DNA of 64,000 nucleotides from Spirochaetota bacterium (GTDB taxonomy: Bacteria > Spirochaetota > Brevinematia > Brevinematales > Brevinemataceae). The notes below the pieces were generated by a model. It ran no database searches. It saw nothing but the letters and a program-made list of their open reading frames with translations, and was not told the origin of the DNA. Both the position numbers and the translations under genes were made by a program. Shown piece by piece: positions 8,023 through 17,400 of the stretch. Position 1 is the stretch's first letter. Each line of letters starts with the position of its first letter. Location: contig JAGUQW010000006.1 of assembly GCA_030154445.1 (NCBI GenBank), positions 1 through 64,000 on the forward strand, given 5' to 3'.

Positions 8023-8949
8023 ATGAATGAAATTAAAGATTTAATTATTGTTGGTGCTGGACCAGCAGGTATGACAGCAGCTCTTTATATAGCTCGTACT
8101 GGGAAATCTGTATTACTTTTTGAAAAACTAGCAGCAGGTGGACAAGCTGCGTTAACGCATAGTATCGACAATTATCCTGGATTTGAAGAAGGGATTAATG
8201 GTATGGATTTGTCTGATAAAATGCGTCAACAAGTAGAACGATTTAATGTGATTTTTGAATATGATAGTATAGAATCTATTTCTCAAGATACTAATACTAA
8301 AATTTATACGGTTATCTCAGGAATGGGTAATTCTTTCCATGCCAAATCTGTCTTGATTACTTCTGGGACAACATCCAAACGACTTGGGGCAAAAGGAGAA
8401 GATAAATTTTTTGGAAGAGGAATAGGAACTTGTGCTGTATGTGATGGTGCTTTCTACAAAAATAAAATTGTTGCAGTAATTGGTGGTGGAAATTCTGCTC
8501 TTGAAGAATCATTGTATTTAGCTGATATAGCAACAGAAGTATATATTATTCATAGACGAAAAGAATTTAGAGCGGATCAATTCATACAAGATAGAGTCAA
8601 AAATCATCCCAAAATCAAACTCATTACAGATACAGTGGTAGAAGAATTTGTTGGTGAACAAAAACTAAATAAATGTATTGTTAAAAATATAATAACAAAT
8701 AATGTGACTGAATTAATACTTGATGGTGTTTTTTTATATGTAGGATTAGATGCGAATACAAGTTTTCTTGATTCTCAATATAAAGACAAAAGTGGATTTA
8801 TTGTTGTTGATATGGATAATAGAATAAACAAAAATGGTTTGTTTGCTGCAGGCGATTGTTGTGCAGGTACTATAAAGCAAGTTATTATAGCTTGTGGAGA
8901 TGGAGCAAAATCTTCTTATAGTATTAATAAATATCTCAGTGAAATATAA
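8023..8949 (+). CDS. trxB: Thioredoxin reductase
   Basis: A 308-residue cytosolic flavoprotein that passes electrons from NADPH to thioredoxin. Motifs in order: FAD-binding VGAGPAGMTAALY near the N-terminus, redox pair CAVC (Cys137/Cys140, close to E. coli 135/138), NADPH-binding GGGNSALEESLYLA, and the C-terminal FAD motif GLFAAGDCC. ATG 8023 is chosen because AAAAAGGATGA lies just upstream and the product then begins at the Rossmann fold; an in-frame GTG at 7999 would add eight residues. It follows motB by 50 bp and may be read through from the motility operon. Confidence 0.94.
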   Translation: MNEIKDLIIVGAGPAGMTAALYIARTGKSVLLFEKLAAGGQAALTHSIDNYPGFEEGINGMDLSDKMRQQVERFNVIFEYDSIESISQDTNTKIYTVISGMGNSFHAKSVLITSGTTSKRLGAKGEDKFFGRGIGTCAVCDGAFYKNKIVAVIGGGNSALEESLYLADIATEVYIIHRRKEFRADQFIQDRVKNHPKIKLITDTVVEEFVGEQKLNKCIVKNIITNNVTELILDGVFLYVGLDANTSFLDSQYKDKSGFIVVDMDNRINKNGLFAAGDCCAGTIKQVIIACGDGAKSSYSINKYLSEI

Positions 8950-8958
8950 AATAAATTA

Positions 8959-8997
8959 AAAAAAAGCCTTATTACTTTAGATAATAAGGCTTTTTTT
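8959..8997 (+). terminator. Terminator after trxB
   Basis: A perfect 9-bp core stem (8966-8974 with 8982-8990), lengthened by an A/T tract on both sides, with a run of seven T. It ends the motility-trxB transcription unit. Confidence 0.92.
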
Positions 8998-9001
8998 CAC
9001 C

Positions 9002-9030
9002 TTGCCATAATTATATTATTGTAGTATAAT
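9002..9030 (+). promoter_or_regulatory. Sigma-70 promoter for the lytic transglycosylase
   Basis: TTGCCA (9002-9007), a 17-bp spacer and a consensus TATAAT (9025-9030), between the trxB terminator and the next start codon. Confidence 0.7.
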
Positions 9031-9066
9031 TATAATAATAAATATAAAGATAAAAGGAAATCAACA

Positions 9067-11340
9067 ATGATACAACGGTTACAAAAATATTTTGTTCTAA
9101 TGTATTTAATGATATTTTTAAGTGCTGCTCAAGATATTTCTGATATAGCACTAGATGTAGTACAAAATGTTACAGGTACATCTAATTATATAATTTCAGA
9201 ACTAGATATTAGTAATATAGAAAGTACCCCTATAGTTACAGAAGAATTAAATAATACACCAAACAAGGATTTACTAGAAGGTGAAGTGCCCTTGATGATG
9301 AAGGAATTTCAAAATATTATGTCTCTCTATAATAAATCTCCATCTGATGTTTTACAAAAAATAGATCTTTATCGAAGACTATTAGTTCGGCTAAATAAAA
9401 TGGAAGTTAATACGGAGTTTCTTGTTGGGCAGAGAGATTTGATGAAGAGTACTCTTCGTTATCGCTTGGGTATCAAAGAGACAGCGGATAAAGATGTTCA
9501 TCGATTAGTTGTAACTTCTAAAATAGCTAGTGTTAGAGAAGATGCTATAAAAATGTTGATATCTTTTGCTTATACAGATGGAAACAAACAAAAAATAGAA
9601 TCTTTTATGAAATCTTATGGATCTTTTGTTAGTTCTGAAATAAATGCTTATGCAGATATTATTGTATTATCTCTTGAAAATAAAAATACTATAGAAGAGT
9701 CTAATTATTTGTTAGAAAATATAGTGTTAGCCCCATTATTATCTTTTGAACACGATGGTTTTAGTATACGTGTATTAAATAATATTCAAGATAATTTATC
9801 AGTTCTAGATCTTCACAAATCTATTAATTTTTCATTATATAATGAAAGGACAGACATAGCATTATATTTGATGAGAATCCTAATCAAAAAACAAAATGTT
9901 GATCACAACACTTTAGTTACATGGAGTCAAAAATTAGGTTCTTATGAAAGGGATCTTTTTGAATTTGTTAAAATTTATCAAGGTAGATCTAGTGTTTATA
10001 AAGAATATGTAGAATTTTACCAAAATCGAATAATTGCCAAAAACAGAGGAAGGCAATTCCATCGCAGATTGTATGCTTATAGAGGGGAAAGTAAAGCACC
10101 TTATAATTCATCCATGTCGCAACAAATACTTGATGAGTATGTGAAAGGTTCTGTTGAACCAGAGTATTTAGAGAAAAATGCAAAGAGATCTTTTAGAAAT
10201 TTTCTTGCTTATAAAAAATATGATATTCTTATTAGCTCAGCTCAACAAATGCGTGAAAAAATGGGTGTTGACAATATTTCTCCTTATATTAATTTTTGGG
10301 AATCGTATTCTCTTCTTAAACAAGGGTATACGAATGAAGCTATTCCATTATTAGGTGATATTTTGTCAGTTGCACCAGAATCTTATTATGGAATATTGGC
10401 TCAAAAAAAACTAAAATATATATTTTCCCTTATACCCTCAGCTTCTAATAAATATTTTTATGAATTAAAAAAACAAAGTGCTAATGACAAAAAATCTCTC
10501 TTAGCATATGCACATGTACTATATTATATAGGAAATCGAAGTGCTAGAGGATATGCTGAAAAAATTTTTTTACAAGAAGGATTGATATTTTCTAATGTAA
10601 AAAAAACACCAACATCTTCCAAAAAATATTTAATAGAAGCTTATCTTGAATTGGGACTTATTAAAAACACGAGACAAATAGCATATAATGATGATATTAA
10701 AACTATTTATGGACAAGATGTAGTGCTTTTTAACTATTATAAAAAAATGAATTATATATCAGGAATAATGGATCTGGTTACACAAAGAAGTCATATGATT
10801 TCCAAAAGAAATAGTTATACTATAGGCAAAGAAGCTTTGCAAATATATTTCCCAACCCCTTACCAAGAATATTTTTTAGAAATATCTGAAAAAAGTGAAA
10901 GAAAAATGGATAATTATTTACTTTATTCTGTCATGCGAACAGAAAGCTTTTATAAAGAAAATGCATATTCTCGAGCAGGAGCAAGAGGGTTAATGCAAAT
11001 TATGCCTGTTACTGGTAAATGGCTGGTAGATAGATATTTACCTGAATTACAAAAATATTCTTTATACACACCTTCTATTAATATTTACTTAGGTTCTGTA
11101 TATATGTATGATAACATTCAACGAATGGGATTTTTACCTGCTATAGCAGCATATAACAGTGGGCCAACATTTGTAAGAAATTTATCAAATAAATATCGTC
11201 CTCAAACAGATTTAGAATTAGTTGAGATACATCCTAAACAAGAAACTCGTAATTATGTAAAAAAAGTGATAGAAAGTTATACAAGATATTCTTATATTTA
11301 TAATAATAAAAAAACTCCACTCTATAAAAATTTATCTTAA
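9067..11340 (+). CDS. Soluble lytic murein transglycosylase (Slt-like)
   Basis: A 757-residue exported protein that should cleave peptidoglycan glycan strands with formation of 1,6-anhydromuramic ends. An N-terminal hydrophobic segment (YFVLMYLMIFLSA) is a signal peptide or anchor. A long helical-repeat region (about 80-600) resembles the superhelical part of Slt70. The C-terminal SLT domain has the catalytic motif RTESFY (Glu626), GARGLMQIMP and AAYNSGP in order. It has its own promoter and terminator and stands alone. The length is slightly above E. coli Slt70 because of an acidic N-terminal extension. Confidence 0.88.
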   Translation: MIQRLQKYFVLMYLMIFLSAAQDISDIALDVVQNVTGTSNYIISELDISNIESTPIVTEELNNTPNKDLLEGEVPLMMKEFQNIMSLYNKSPSDVLQKIDLYRRLLVRLNKMEVNTEFLVGQRDLMKSTLRYRLGIKETADKDVHRLVVTSKIASVREDAIKMLISFAYTDGNKQKIESFMKSYGSFVSSEINAYADIIVLSLENKNTIEESNYLLENIVLAPLLSFEHDGFSIRVLNNIQDNLSVLDLHKSINFSLYNERTDIALYLMRILIKKQNVDHNTLVTWSQKLGSYERDLFEFVKIYQGRSSVYKEYVEFYQNRIIAKNRGRQFHRRLYAYRGESKAPYNSSMSQQILDEYVKGSVEPEYLEKNAKRSFRNFLAYKKYDILISSAQQMREKMGVDNISPYINFWESYSLLKQGYTNEAIPLLGDILSVAPESYYGILAQKKLKYIFSLIPSASNKYFYELKKQSANDKKSLLAYAHVLYYIGNRSARGYAEKIFLQEGLIFSNVKKTPTSSKKYLIEAYLELGLIKNTRQIAYNDDIKTIYGQDVVLFNYYKKMNYISGIMDLVTQRSHMISKRNSYTIGKEALQIYFPTPYQEYFLEISEKSERKMDNYLLYSVMRTESFYKENAYSRAGARGLMQIMPVTGKWLVDRYLPELQKYSLYTPSINIYLGSVYMYDNIQRMGFLPAIAAYNSGPTFVRNLSNKYRPQTDLELVEIHPKQETRNYVKKVIESYTRYSYIYNNKKTPLYKNLS

Positions 11341-11351
11341 AATTAACTAAC

Positions 11352-11391
11352 AAAAAGTGCTTGTTATAAAATATATAATAGCACTTTTTTT
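11352..11391 (+). terminator. Terminator after the transglycosylase
   Basis: The outer stem AAAAAGTGCT (11352-11361) pairs with AGCACTTTTT (11380-11389), followed by further T. The loop is AT-rich and partly self-complementary. Confidence 0.8.
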
Positions 11392-11408
11392 ATTTTAAAA
11401 AAATAATC

Positions 11409-11437
11409 TTGATCTTTTTTATAAAAAATGGTATAAT
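11409..11437 (+). promoter_or_regulatory. Sigma-70 promoter for the helical-repeat/greA operon
   Basis: TTGATC (11409-11414), a 17-bp spacer and TATAAT (11432-11437), 37 bp before the GTG start at 11475. Confidence 0.68.
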
Positions 11438-11474
11438 ATATAATGTGCAAATCATTGATTAAGGGGCACTCTTA

Positions 11475-12491
11475 GTGTCAGATTTTTCTAAAGAAGAAAA
11501 GAACATTCTTCAACACTTAAAGGCTGGTCGCTGGACTGATGTAGAGCAAATCGCTTTTGCTATTGAAGGTGATTCAGTAAATATTGAATTACGAGATGAT
11601 GTCTTAAAAATTACAAGATTTTGGCAAAAACGCTTAGACCTTTTTATATATGATGATGAACATTCTGGGAAAAAGTTATTTGCAGAATGGGAGCATTTTG
11701 TAGATTTTTGTTGTGAATATGGTATTAGAGAGCCTGTTATTTTCTTAGCAACAAAAAGTTTTGTTCTCAAGAAAATTATTGATTTTTTAACAAAAACAAG
11801 TAGAGAGAAAAATAATACTTCAAGAGAAACATTGGTTTTTTTGGCTTACGCCTTTTATGAAGCGGAAATGATAGATAGAGCAGTGGAAACTTTAGAATTC
11901 ATTTTAGGTCGTTTCCAAGATGAAAATGATTCAAGGGTATATACTTTATTAGGTGATCTTTATGCGGAGATCTATTCTGATAATCACCCCAAAAGAGATC
12001 TGGCTGTTATTATGTTTAATGAATTATTTTTAAAATGTATTAATGATGTTGATATTAATAATATTGAATATCCTGATATTCAAAAACTTGCTCAAGGTGT
12101 TAGAGCGGATCATTTTTCAGAGGATGAAGTCAAATATTGGATTCCTATTTATGGATATCTTTATGGTGGTTTGACAGTTAGACGAAATCTTCGGTATGAA
12201 GAATATAAAAAATTACAAGATCTGATTTCTTCTTTAGAGGCAGATGTAAGAGAAAATGAAAATATAGAAATTCTTGTTCCTAAGTTATTAAATGTTTATT
12301 TTTGGGTTTTTGATTATTATATTTATCAAATGAAAACATTGGGTGGGGCAACACAAATTTGTCGTAGAGTATTGGAGTTACTTGCTATTCTATACCATGT
12401 ACCAGGATACGAAGAATCTGTATACAAATTAGGGTTACATGCTGAAAAAGTATTGGATATGCTTTTGAAAACTGCTCAAAATTATAAATAA
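11475..12491 (+). CDS. Uncharacterised helical-repeat protein upstream of the GreA-like factor
   Basis: A 338-residue soluble protein that I do not recognise. It has no signal peptide or membrane segment. It is almost entirely alpha-helical and amphipathic, with a TPR-like stretch in the middle (AFYEAEMIDRAVETLEFILG and the turn that follows). It starts at GTG 11475 after AAGGGG. The downstream gene begins 29 bp later behind its own GGAGG site, so the two are co-transcribed. The partner is a giant GreA, which suggests a link to transcription, but this is inference from position only. Confidence 0.75.
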   Translation: MSDFSKEEKNILQHLKAGRWTDVEQIAFAIEGDSVNIELRDDVLKITRFWQKRLDLFIYDDEHSGKKLFAEWEHFVDFCCEYGIREPVIFLATKSFVLKKIIDFLTKTSREKNNTSRETLVFLAYAFYEAEMIDRAVETLEFILGRFQDENDSRVYTLLGDLYAEIYSDNHPKRDLAVIMFNELFLKCINDVDINNIEYPDIQKLAQGVRADHFSEDEVKYWIPIYGYLYGGLTVRRNLRYEEYKKLQDLISSLEADVRENENIEILVPKLLNVYFWVFDYYIYQMKTLGGATQICRRVLELLAILYHVPGYEESVYKLGLHAEKVLDMLLKTAQNYK

Positions 12492-12520
12492 AAATAAATA
12501 GCCTCCGGAGGCACTACAAT

Positions 12521-15226
12521 ATGAGTAATAAATTCGCTAATAAAAAAGACGACTTTCTTTTAGATATACAAGGGAAATTGAACGAGGAAAAATGGACAAA
12601 TGTAGCTCTAGAATCTTATAGTGTGAAAAATCTTGTTGAGCTCAATTCTTTTATTGAAACGGCTGTAAATGGATCTTTTTTAGATGAGTTGCGTGTGATT
12701 TGTAGAGATCATTTGAAAGAGGCTTCTAATAGCGTGATGGCTTTATATATTGTTGGAGCTATTTCATTACAAGAATCAGCTATGGATGATTCCTATTTAC
12801 CATTACTCATTAAAAGTTTTTTAGAAATTAATAAAACTGCAGTAGTTCAATTTTTATGTGAAAAAATTCTTATTTATAGAGAACATAAATATGCACTTAG
12901 AACATTAGAACAAATTTATAAAGATACAGACGATCAAGAGTCTCTTTTCTCAATTAAAAAACGCTTAGTATTGGTTGATAGTTCAGACGCTGCCAATGCG
13001 AAATTATTAGGTGAGTTTTATGAGAAAGAAGATACTGATTTAGCGATGTTCTATTATCGTCTTGCTATAGAGAGATTTATTGCAATGCGTAATCTTCGTA
13101 TGATTGAAGCTATATGGGATAGAATTATTTTTTTATATCCAGAAGATACCAAGTTAATCATTGCTATTGCTAAAAAAATTCGTGAAGCAGCAAATGATGA
13201 ATATGTAGCTACTTTAGTGTTTAGTAATGTTGTAAAAACATTAATGAAAGCAGAAAAATTCAAATTAGTATTACCTGTTGTTAAATTTTGTGTTGGCTTA
13301 CATTCTTCTGAAAAAACATATAGAAAAGCATTGGAAGATTGTTATAGAGAAATATATAAAGACCATCAACAATTAGATCATTATCTCAAAGCTGCTGCTA
13401 TAGGACAGAGTTGGAAACCTTATCGAGAAGCAATCCGATTTTTTGAAACACATATTGCTTTTGATGAAGGATCTTTTGTTTCTCATAAAAGTTGGGGTTT
13501 AGGGCAAGTTAAAACTATTGAAAAAGAAAGAGTTGTCATCAGTTTTGAAAATAAAAAAGATCATGAAATGAGCTTGATGATAGCACTTAGATCCTTAACT
13601 GTTTTAGATGAAAATCATATTTTGTTATGGAAAACTAGAAAATCTGAAGAATTAAAAGCAATGCTTGAAACTAATCCTCTAGGTGTTATTGAATTAATTA
13701 TGCGTAGTAATGATCTTGAAGATATTAATTCAAAAGATCTTAAAGAGGCTATTGTTCCAGAATTACTTACAGATAAAGAATGGACTCGTTGGTGGTTGAG
13801 AGCTAAAAAAGTGATGGAATCATCAAATACAATAGTACCAAGTCTTCAAAAAAGAAATGTGATTGAACTTCGTGATACCGAAAGATCTGTTGTTGAAGAA
13901 TTAATCAGTAGATTTAAAAAAACTACAAACTTTGATAATAAAGTTTCTGTAGCACTTAATTTTATTGATAGAGGTGGGGATATTAATATTCCATCTGCTC
14001 AAGCTGTTGCGCAATATTTTTTAGAAATTTTAAATTCTCAAACAGAAGCTTCTGATAAAAAAGTTATTTCACTAACTATTTTAACTCTTGCTAAAAGTAC
14101 AGAAGTAGAAGAACATTTTGCTGATATTTCTTTAATTAATGGTATCAAAAATATTGTTGATTTTTACTCTGATTTAGATGTTAATCTACAAAAAATATTC
14201 TTACGCTATATTCAAAAATCAGAAGAATGGGCAAATTTCTATTCTGATATTATGTTAAAAACACCATTGGCAAAAAATCATAATTCTATGTTAATAGAAT
14301 TAGTTACGCATAATAAATGGGAAAATATTAATAGTATTTTCACATATGTTTTAACTCATTTCCAAGAAAAACCTGAATTTTTTATTTGGGTCGCACGATA
14401 TGTTTTAGATGAAATGAATGATGAGTTAGGAAAAGCAATTAGAAATGAAGAATTTGTATTAAGAATGTTAACTCTGGTTGATATTTTAAATTCTGAAATC
14501 AGTGTTAAGACATCATTAGCAAAAAATAAAAAACTACTTTCTCAAGTAGAAGAATTCTTGTTTAAAAAAGATCTTCTTGGAAAAGTTATTGAAGAATCAG
14601 ATGAAAGTACAGCTCAATCATTATTTGCTCTTCTAACATCAACGATTACTTTTGATAAAGAACATAAAGAAAGTTATTTAGAACAATTAAATGCAAAATA
14701 CCCTCAATTAAAAGTTGAAAAACCAAAAAATACTATAATTAAAACTAGACATCCTTTCTTAGTAACAAAAGGTTCTTATAATAATAAAAGGAAAGAATTG
14801 GAAAACATTGTCAATGTACAAATTCCTGAAAACTCACTTTCTATTGGTGAGGCAATGGAAAAAGGAGACCTTCGAGAGAACTCAGAATATAAAGCAGCAC
14901 TTGAAAGACAAGATCAATTAAAAGCTACTCTTATCAAATTAGAAAGTGACTTAGGGCAAGCTAAAATTATTGATAAATCAAAAATTAAAACAAATAAAGT
15001 TGATGTGGGTATAAAAGTAACCTTAGAAGAAGAACAAGATGGAATAGTGAGTTATCAAATTCTTGACCAATGGGCAGTAAACTTTGATAAAGGAATTATT
15101 TCTTATCACTCTCCATTAGGACACTCATTACTTGATAAAAAAGTTGGTGATAAAGTTCGTTTTGAATTTAATGGAGAAGTCAAAAACTTTAAAGTTATAG
15201 AAATAGAATTAGCTGATTTTGAATAA
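12521..15226 (+). CDS. greA: GreA-type transcript cleavage factor with a very long N-terminal helical extension
   Basis: A 901-residue protein whose last 160 residues are a GreA factor: the N-terminal coiled coil carries GDLRENSEYKAA, with the acidic tip residues Asp783 and Glu786 that activate RNA polymerase to cut backtracked RNA, and the C-terminal domain ends SYHSPLGHSLL...GDKVRFEFNG. Typical GreA is about 158 residues. The first 740 residues are TPR-like helices, interrupted at about 320-370 by a small beta segment (SHKSWGLGQVKTIEKERVVI) that looks like the RNA-polymerase-binding fold of CarD/TRCF; that comparison is my inference. GreA-domain proteins of this size are known in Borrelia and Treponema. 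It is followed by a strong terminator. Confidence 0.88.
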   Translation: MSNKFANKKDDFLLDIQGKLNEEKWTNVALESYSVKNLVELNSFIETAVNGSFLDELRVICRDHLKEASNSVMALYIVGAISLQESAMDDSYLPLLIKSFLEINKTAVVQFLCEKILIYREHKYALRTLEQIYKDTDDQESLFSIKKRLVLVDSSDAANAKLLGEFYEKEDTDLAMFYYRLAIERFIAMRNLRMIEAIWDRIIFLYPEDTKLIIAIAKKIREAANDEYVATLVFSNVVKTLMKAEKFKLVLPVVKFCVGLHSSEKTYRKALEDCYREIYKDHQQLDHYLKAAAIGQSWKPYREAIRFFETHIAFDEGSFVSHKSWGLGQVKTIEKERVVISFENKKDHEMSLMIALRSLTVLDENHILLWKTRKSEELKAMLETNPLGVIELIMRSNDLEDINSKDLKEAIVPELLTDKEWTRWWLRAKKVMESSNTIVPSLQKRNVIELRDTERSVVEELISRFKKTTNFDNKVSVALNFIDRGGDINIPSAQAVAQYFLEILNSQTEASDKKVISLTILTLAKSTEVEEHFADISLINGIKNIVDFYSDLDVNLQKIFLRYIQKSEEWANFYSDIMLKTPLAKNHNSMLIELVTHNKWENINSIFTYVLTHFQEKPEFFIWVARYVLDEMNDELGKAIRNEEFVLRMLTLVDILNSEISVKTSLAKNKKLLSQVEEFLFKKDLLGKVIEESDESTAQSLFALLTSTITFDKEHKESYLEQLNAKYPQLKVEKPKNTIIKTRHPFLVTKGSYNNKRKELENIVNVQIPENSLSIGEAMEKGDLRENSEYKAALERQDQLKATLIKLESDLGQAKIIDKSKIKTNKVDVGIKVTLEEEQDGIVSYQILDQWAVNFDKGIISYHSPLGHSLLDKKVGDKVRFEFNGEVKNFKVIEIELADFE

Positions 15227-15234
15227 ATGTAAAT

Positions 15235-15267
15235 AAAAAACTCCCTCATTATGAGGGAGTTTTTTTT
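15235..15267 (+). terminator. Terminator after greA
   Basis: A 13-bp stem (15235-15247 with 15253-15265), loop ATTAT, and eight T. Confidence 0.93.
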
Positions 15268-15285
15268 GATAAATATTTTTTATAC

Positions 15286-15314
15286 TTGCATTTTATCAAT
15301 AAAAACTTTATAAT
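15286..15314 (+). promoter_or_regulatory. Sigma-70 promoter for the DUF2723 operon
   Basis: TTGCAT (15286-15291), a 17-bp spacer and TATAAT (15309-15314), directly after the greA terminator. Confidence 0.7.
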
Positions 15315-15367
15315 ATGACAATTATAATTTGTATAATTATTTAAACTATATTATAAAGAGGTTCATC

Positions 15368-17050
15368 GTGTTACAATCCCAAAATCATATGATATTTGAT
15401 AAATTATATCCTCACTCTTATCGACCTTATCTATTACAAAAAATAGATCTTGTTTTTGCAAGCTTTGTTTTTTTGATTTCTTTAGCAGTGTATTTTAAAA
15501 CGCTAAATCCTTCTGTGACAGCTGGTGATTCAGGTGAATTGATTACCACAGTTTATAATATGGGTGCTAGTCATCCGCCAGGATTTCCTCTGTATGGAAT
15601 TATAGGTAAATTATTTACTTTTCTTCGTTTTTCAGATATTGGTTATAAAATGAATATTTTTTCAGGTGTTTCGGCAGCTGTTGCTGTCTTATTTACTTAT
15701 TTATCATTAGTTAAATTGTTAGGTTTTAACAAAGATGCAAAACATTTTGAATTTAGTGTTCATATACCTGCTTTAGCAGCTTCTTTATTATTTGCTTTTT
15801 CAAAAGCACATTGGTCACAAGCTATTATGGCTGAAGTTTATGCACTTAATGCTGCCTTATCTTCTATTATGTTTTTTATTATGATTATATGGTATGAAGA
15901 AGTAATGAGTCATAGAGGAGAAGTAGATGATTTGTGGTTAGCTCCGAGAATCACTTTTCTGTTAGCTTTTGTAATGGGTTTATCAATTACCAATCATCAA
16001 ATTCCTGTATGGTATATTATTTCTTGGGCATTAACGCTTATTCCTATAATGATTATTTTAATATCTTTCAAAGGTAAAGATTTCATTCTTCAATTTGAAG
16101 AAAGAAAACTACCTCTTATTTTACTTGGAATAGTATGTATAATGGCTTTATTTTTATTAGTTATATCAGCAATTAAACCTTATATGTTATTTCCAGATTT
16201 ATTATCTGGTGACTATAGATTAATCTTTAAAGAACATGTTCCCTATATTTTAGTAGCAATTTTATGCGTTCCAATATGGCTGACTTTTTATTCTATTCAA
16301 AATTATCTTTACAAATTAGAAAGATATTCTTCTATAAATAAAAATATATTAGAAATATTTCATTCTATTTTCTTTATTGTGGTTTTAGGGGTGATTGCCT
16401 ATACTTTTGTTTTTTTAGGTGGAATAAATGGAATTATTGTATGTTTACCTCTGATAATAATAGCTATATATCAACTTTCTCAAAGACAAGATTTACATAA
16501 AAGACATAGGAATAATTGGGTAGATAATTTTTTATTTATTTTAACAATTGCTATGTGGTTATTGATTTTCGCTGTTTCTATTTATCTTTATATGTGGATT
16601 AGAGCTAAAGCTATTGCTCTATTAGTAGAACCTAAACCTCTCTCATGGGGAGATACCCAAACATTAGATATTTTATTCAATCATATGCTTAGAAAACAAT
16701 ATCCTGTAGGTTCTGATGATTATAACAATTTAATAGGTCAAATAGGTGCTTTGTGGCAATATCATATAAATCAATTTGGATTAACAAATGTGATTTTAGG
16801 AATTGGTGGATTGATTTATTTTGTGAAAAGAGAGCCTGTACAAGCTGGATACTTTATACTATCGTCAATGATTTATCTGTGGACCATTGTTGAATTTATT
16901 AATTTTGAAGTAGATCCTCGTTCTATGGAAACACAAGAAGTGTTTTTTATTCAACAATTTTTAGTTTTTGCTATATTTGTTGGTTTTGCTTATCAATTTA
17001 TATTAGAAATACCTAATAGAATACAAGAGTATTCAAAGCGGAAGAAATAA
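15368..17050 (+). CDS. DUF2723 membrane glycosyltransferase-like protein
   Basis: A polytopic membrane protein of 560 residues. The signature PSVTAGDSGELITTVYNMG, then SHPPGFPLYGI, after the first transmembrane helix is that of the DUF2723 (GT117, protein O-mannosyltransferase-like) family, in which an Asp of the first outer loop is the presumed catalytic residue. About 11-12 hydrophobic segments follow. It would move a lipid-linked sugar onto a periplasmic acceptor. GTG 15368 is preferred because AAAGAGG ends six bases before it; the in-frame frame open from 15329 has no such site. The next gene overlaps its stop by one base (TAATG). Confidence 0.8.
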   Translation: MLQSQNHMIFDKLYPHSYRPYLLQKIDLVFASFVFLISLAVYFKTLNPSVTAGDSGELITTVYNMGASHPPGFPLYGIIGKLFTFLRFSDIGYKMNIFSGVSAAVAVLFTYLSLVKLLGFNKDAKHFEFSVHIPALAASLLFAFSKAHWSQAIMAEVYALNAALSSIMFFIMIIWYEEVMSHRGEVDDLWLAPRITFLLAFVMGLSITNHQIPVWYIISWALTLIPIMIILISFKGKDFILQFEERKLPLILLGIVCIMALFLLVISAIKPYMLFPDLLSGDYRLIFKEHVPYILVAILCVPIWLTFYSIQNYLYKLERYSSINKNILEIFHSIFFIVVLGVIAYTFVFLGGINGIIVCLPLIIIAIYQLSQRQDLHKRHRNNWVDNFLFILTIAMWLLIFAVSIYLYMWIRAKAIALLVEPKPLSWGDTQTLDILFNHMLRKQYPVGSDDYNNLIGQIGALWQYHINQFGLTNVILGIGGLIYFVKREPVQAGYFILSSMIYLWTIVEFINFEVDPRSMETQEVFFIQQFLVFAIFVGFAYQFILEIPNRIQEYSKRKK

Positions 17051-17376
17051 TGAATTTTGGAGCATTTTTAATATCCACATTTATACTAATACTTATTGGA
17101 ATTATTGGAAGTTATATATATATTAAATTAGATAACAAAGAATTTTTCGGTGGTATACCTATGGGAATGACCGTAGGTGTTATTGGGGGAGTTTTGGGTG
17201 GATTTATCTTTGATCTTCTATTTAAGATACCTTTGTTAAAAAATTTACAAGAGATTTCAGGAATCAAATATTTATTAGTAAATCGATTTGATATTAATTT
17301 TATTGCTTCTTTTTTAGGTGTTTGGTTATTTTTATGGATTTATAAATATGTTTCAGAACACACAGAAAAATCATAA
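17050..17376 (+). CDS. Small membrane protein coupled to the DUF2723 gene
   Basis: A 108-residue protein with three hydrophobic helices: an N-terminal one, a Gly-rich one (MTVGVIGGVLGGFIFDLLF) and a C-terminal one. I do not recognise a family. Its ATG overlaps the stop of the preceding glycosyltransferase gene, so it is translationally coupled and may be a partner or accessory of that enzyme. metG follows 24 bp later. Confidence 0.7.
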   Translation: MNFGAFLISTFILILIGIIGSYIYIKLDNKEFFGGIPMGMTVGVIGGVLGGFIFDLLFKIPLLKNLQEISGIKYLLVNRFDINFIASFLGVWLFLWIYKYVSEHTEKS

Positions 17377-17400
17377 AATTATTAATTAAGGATAAATTAA

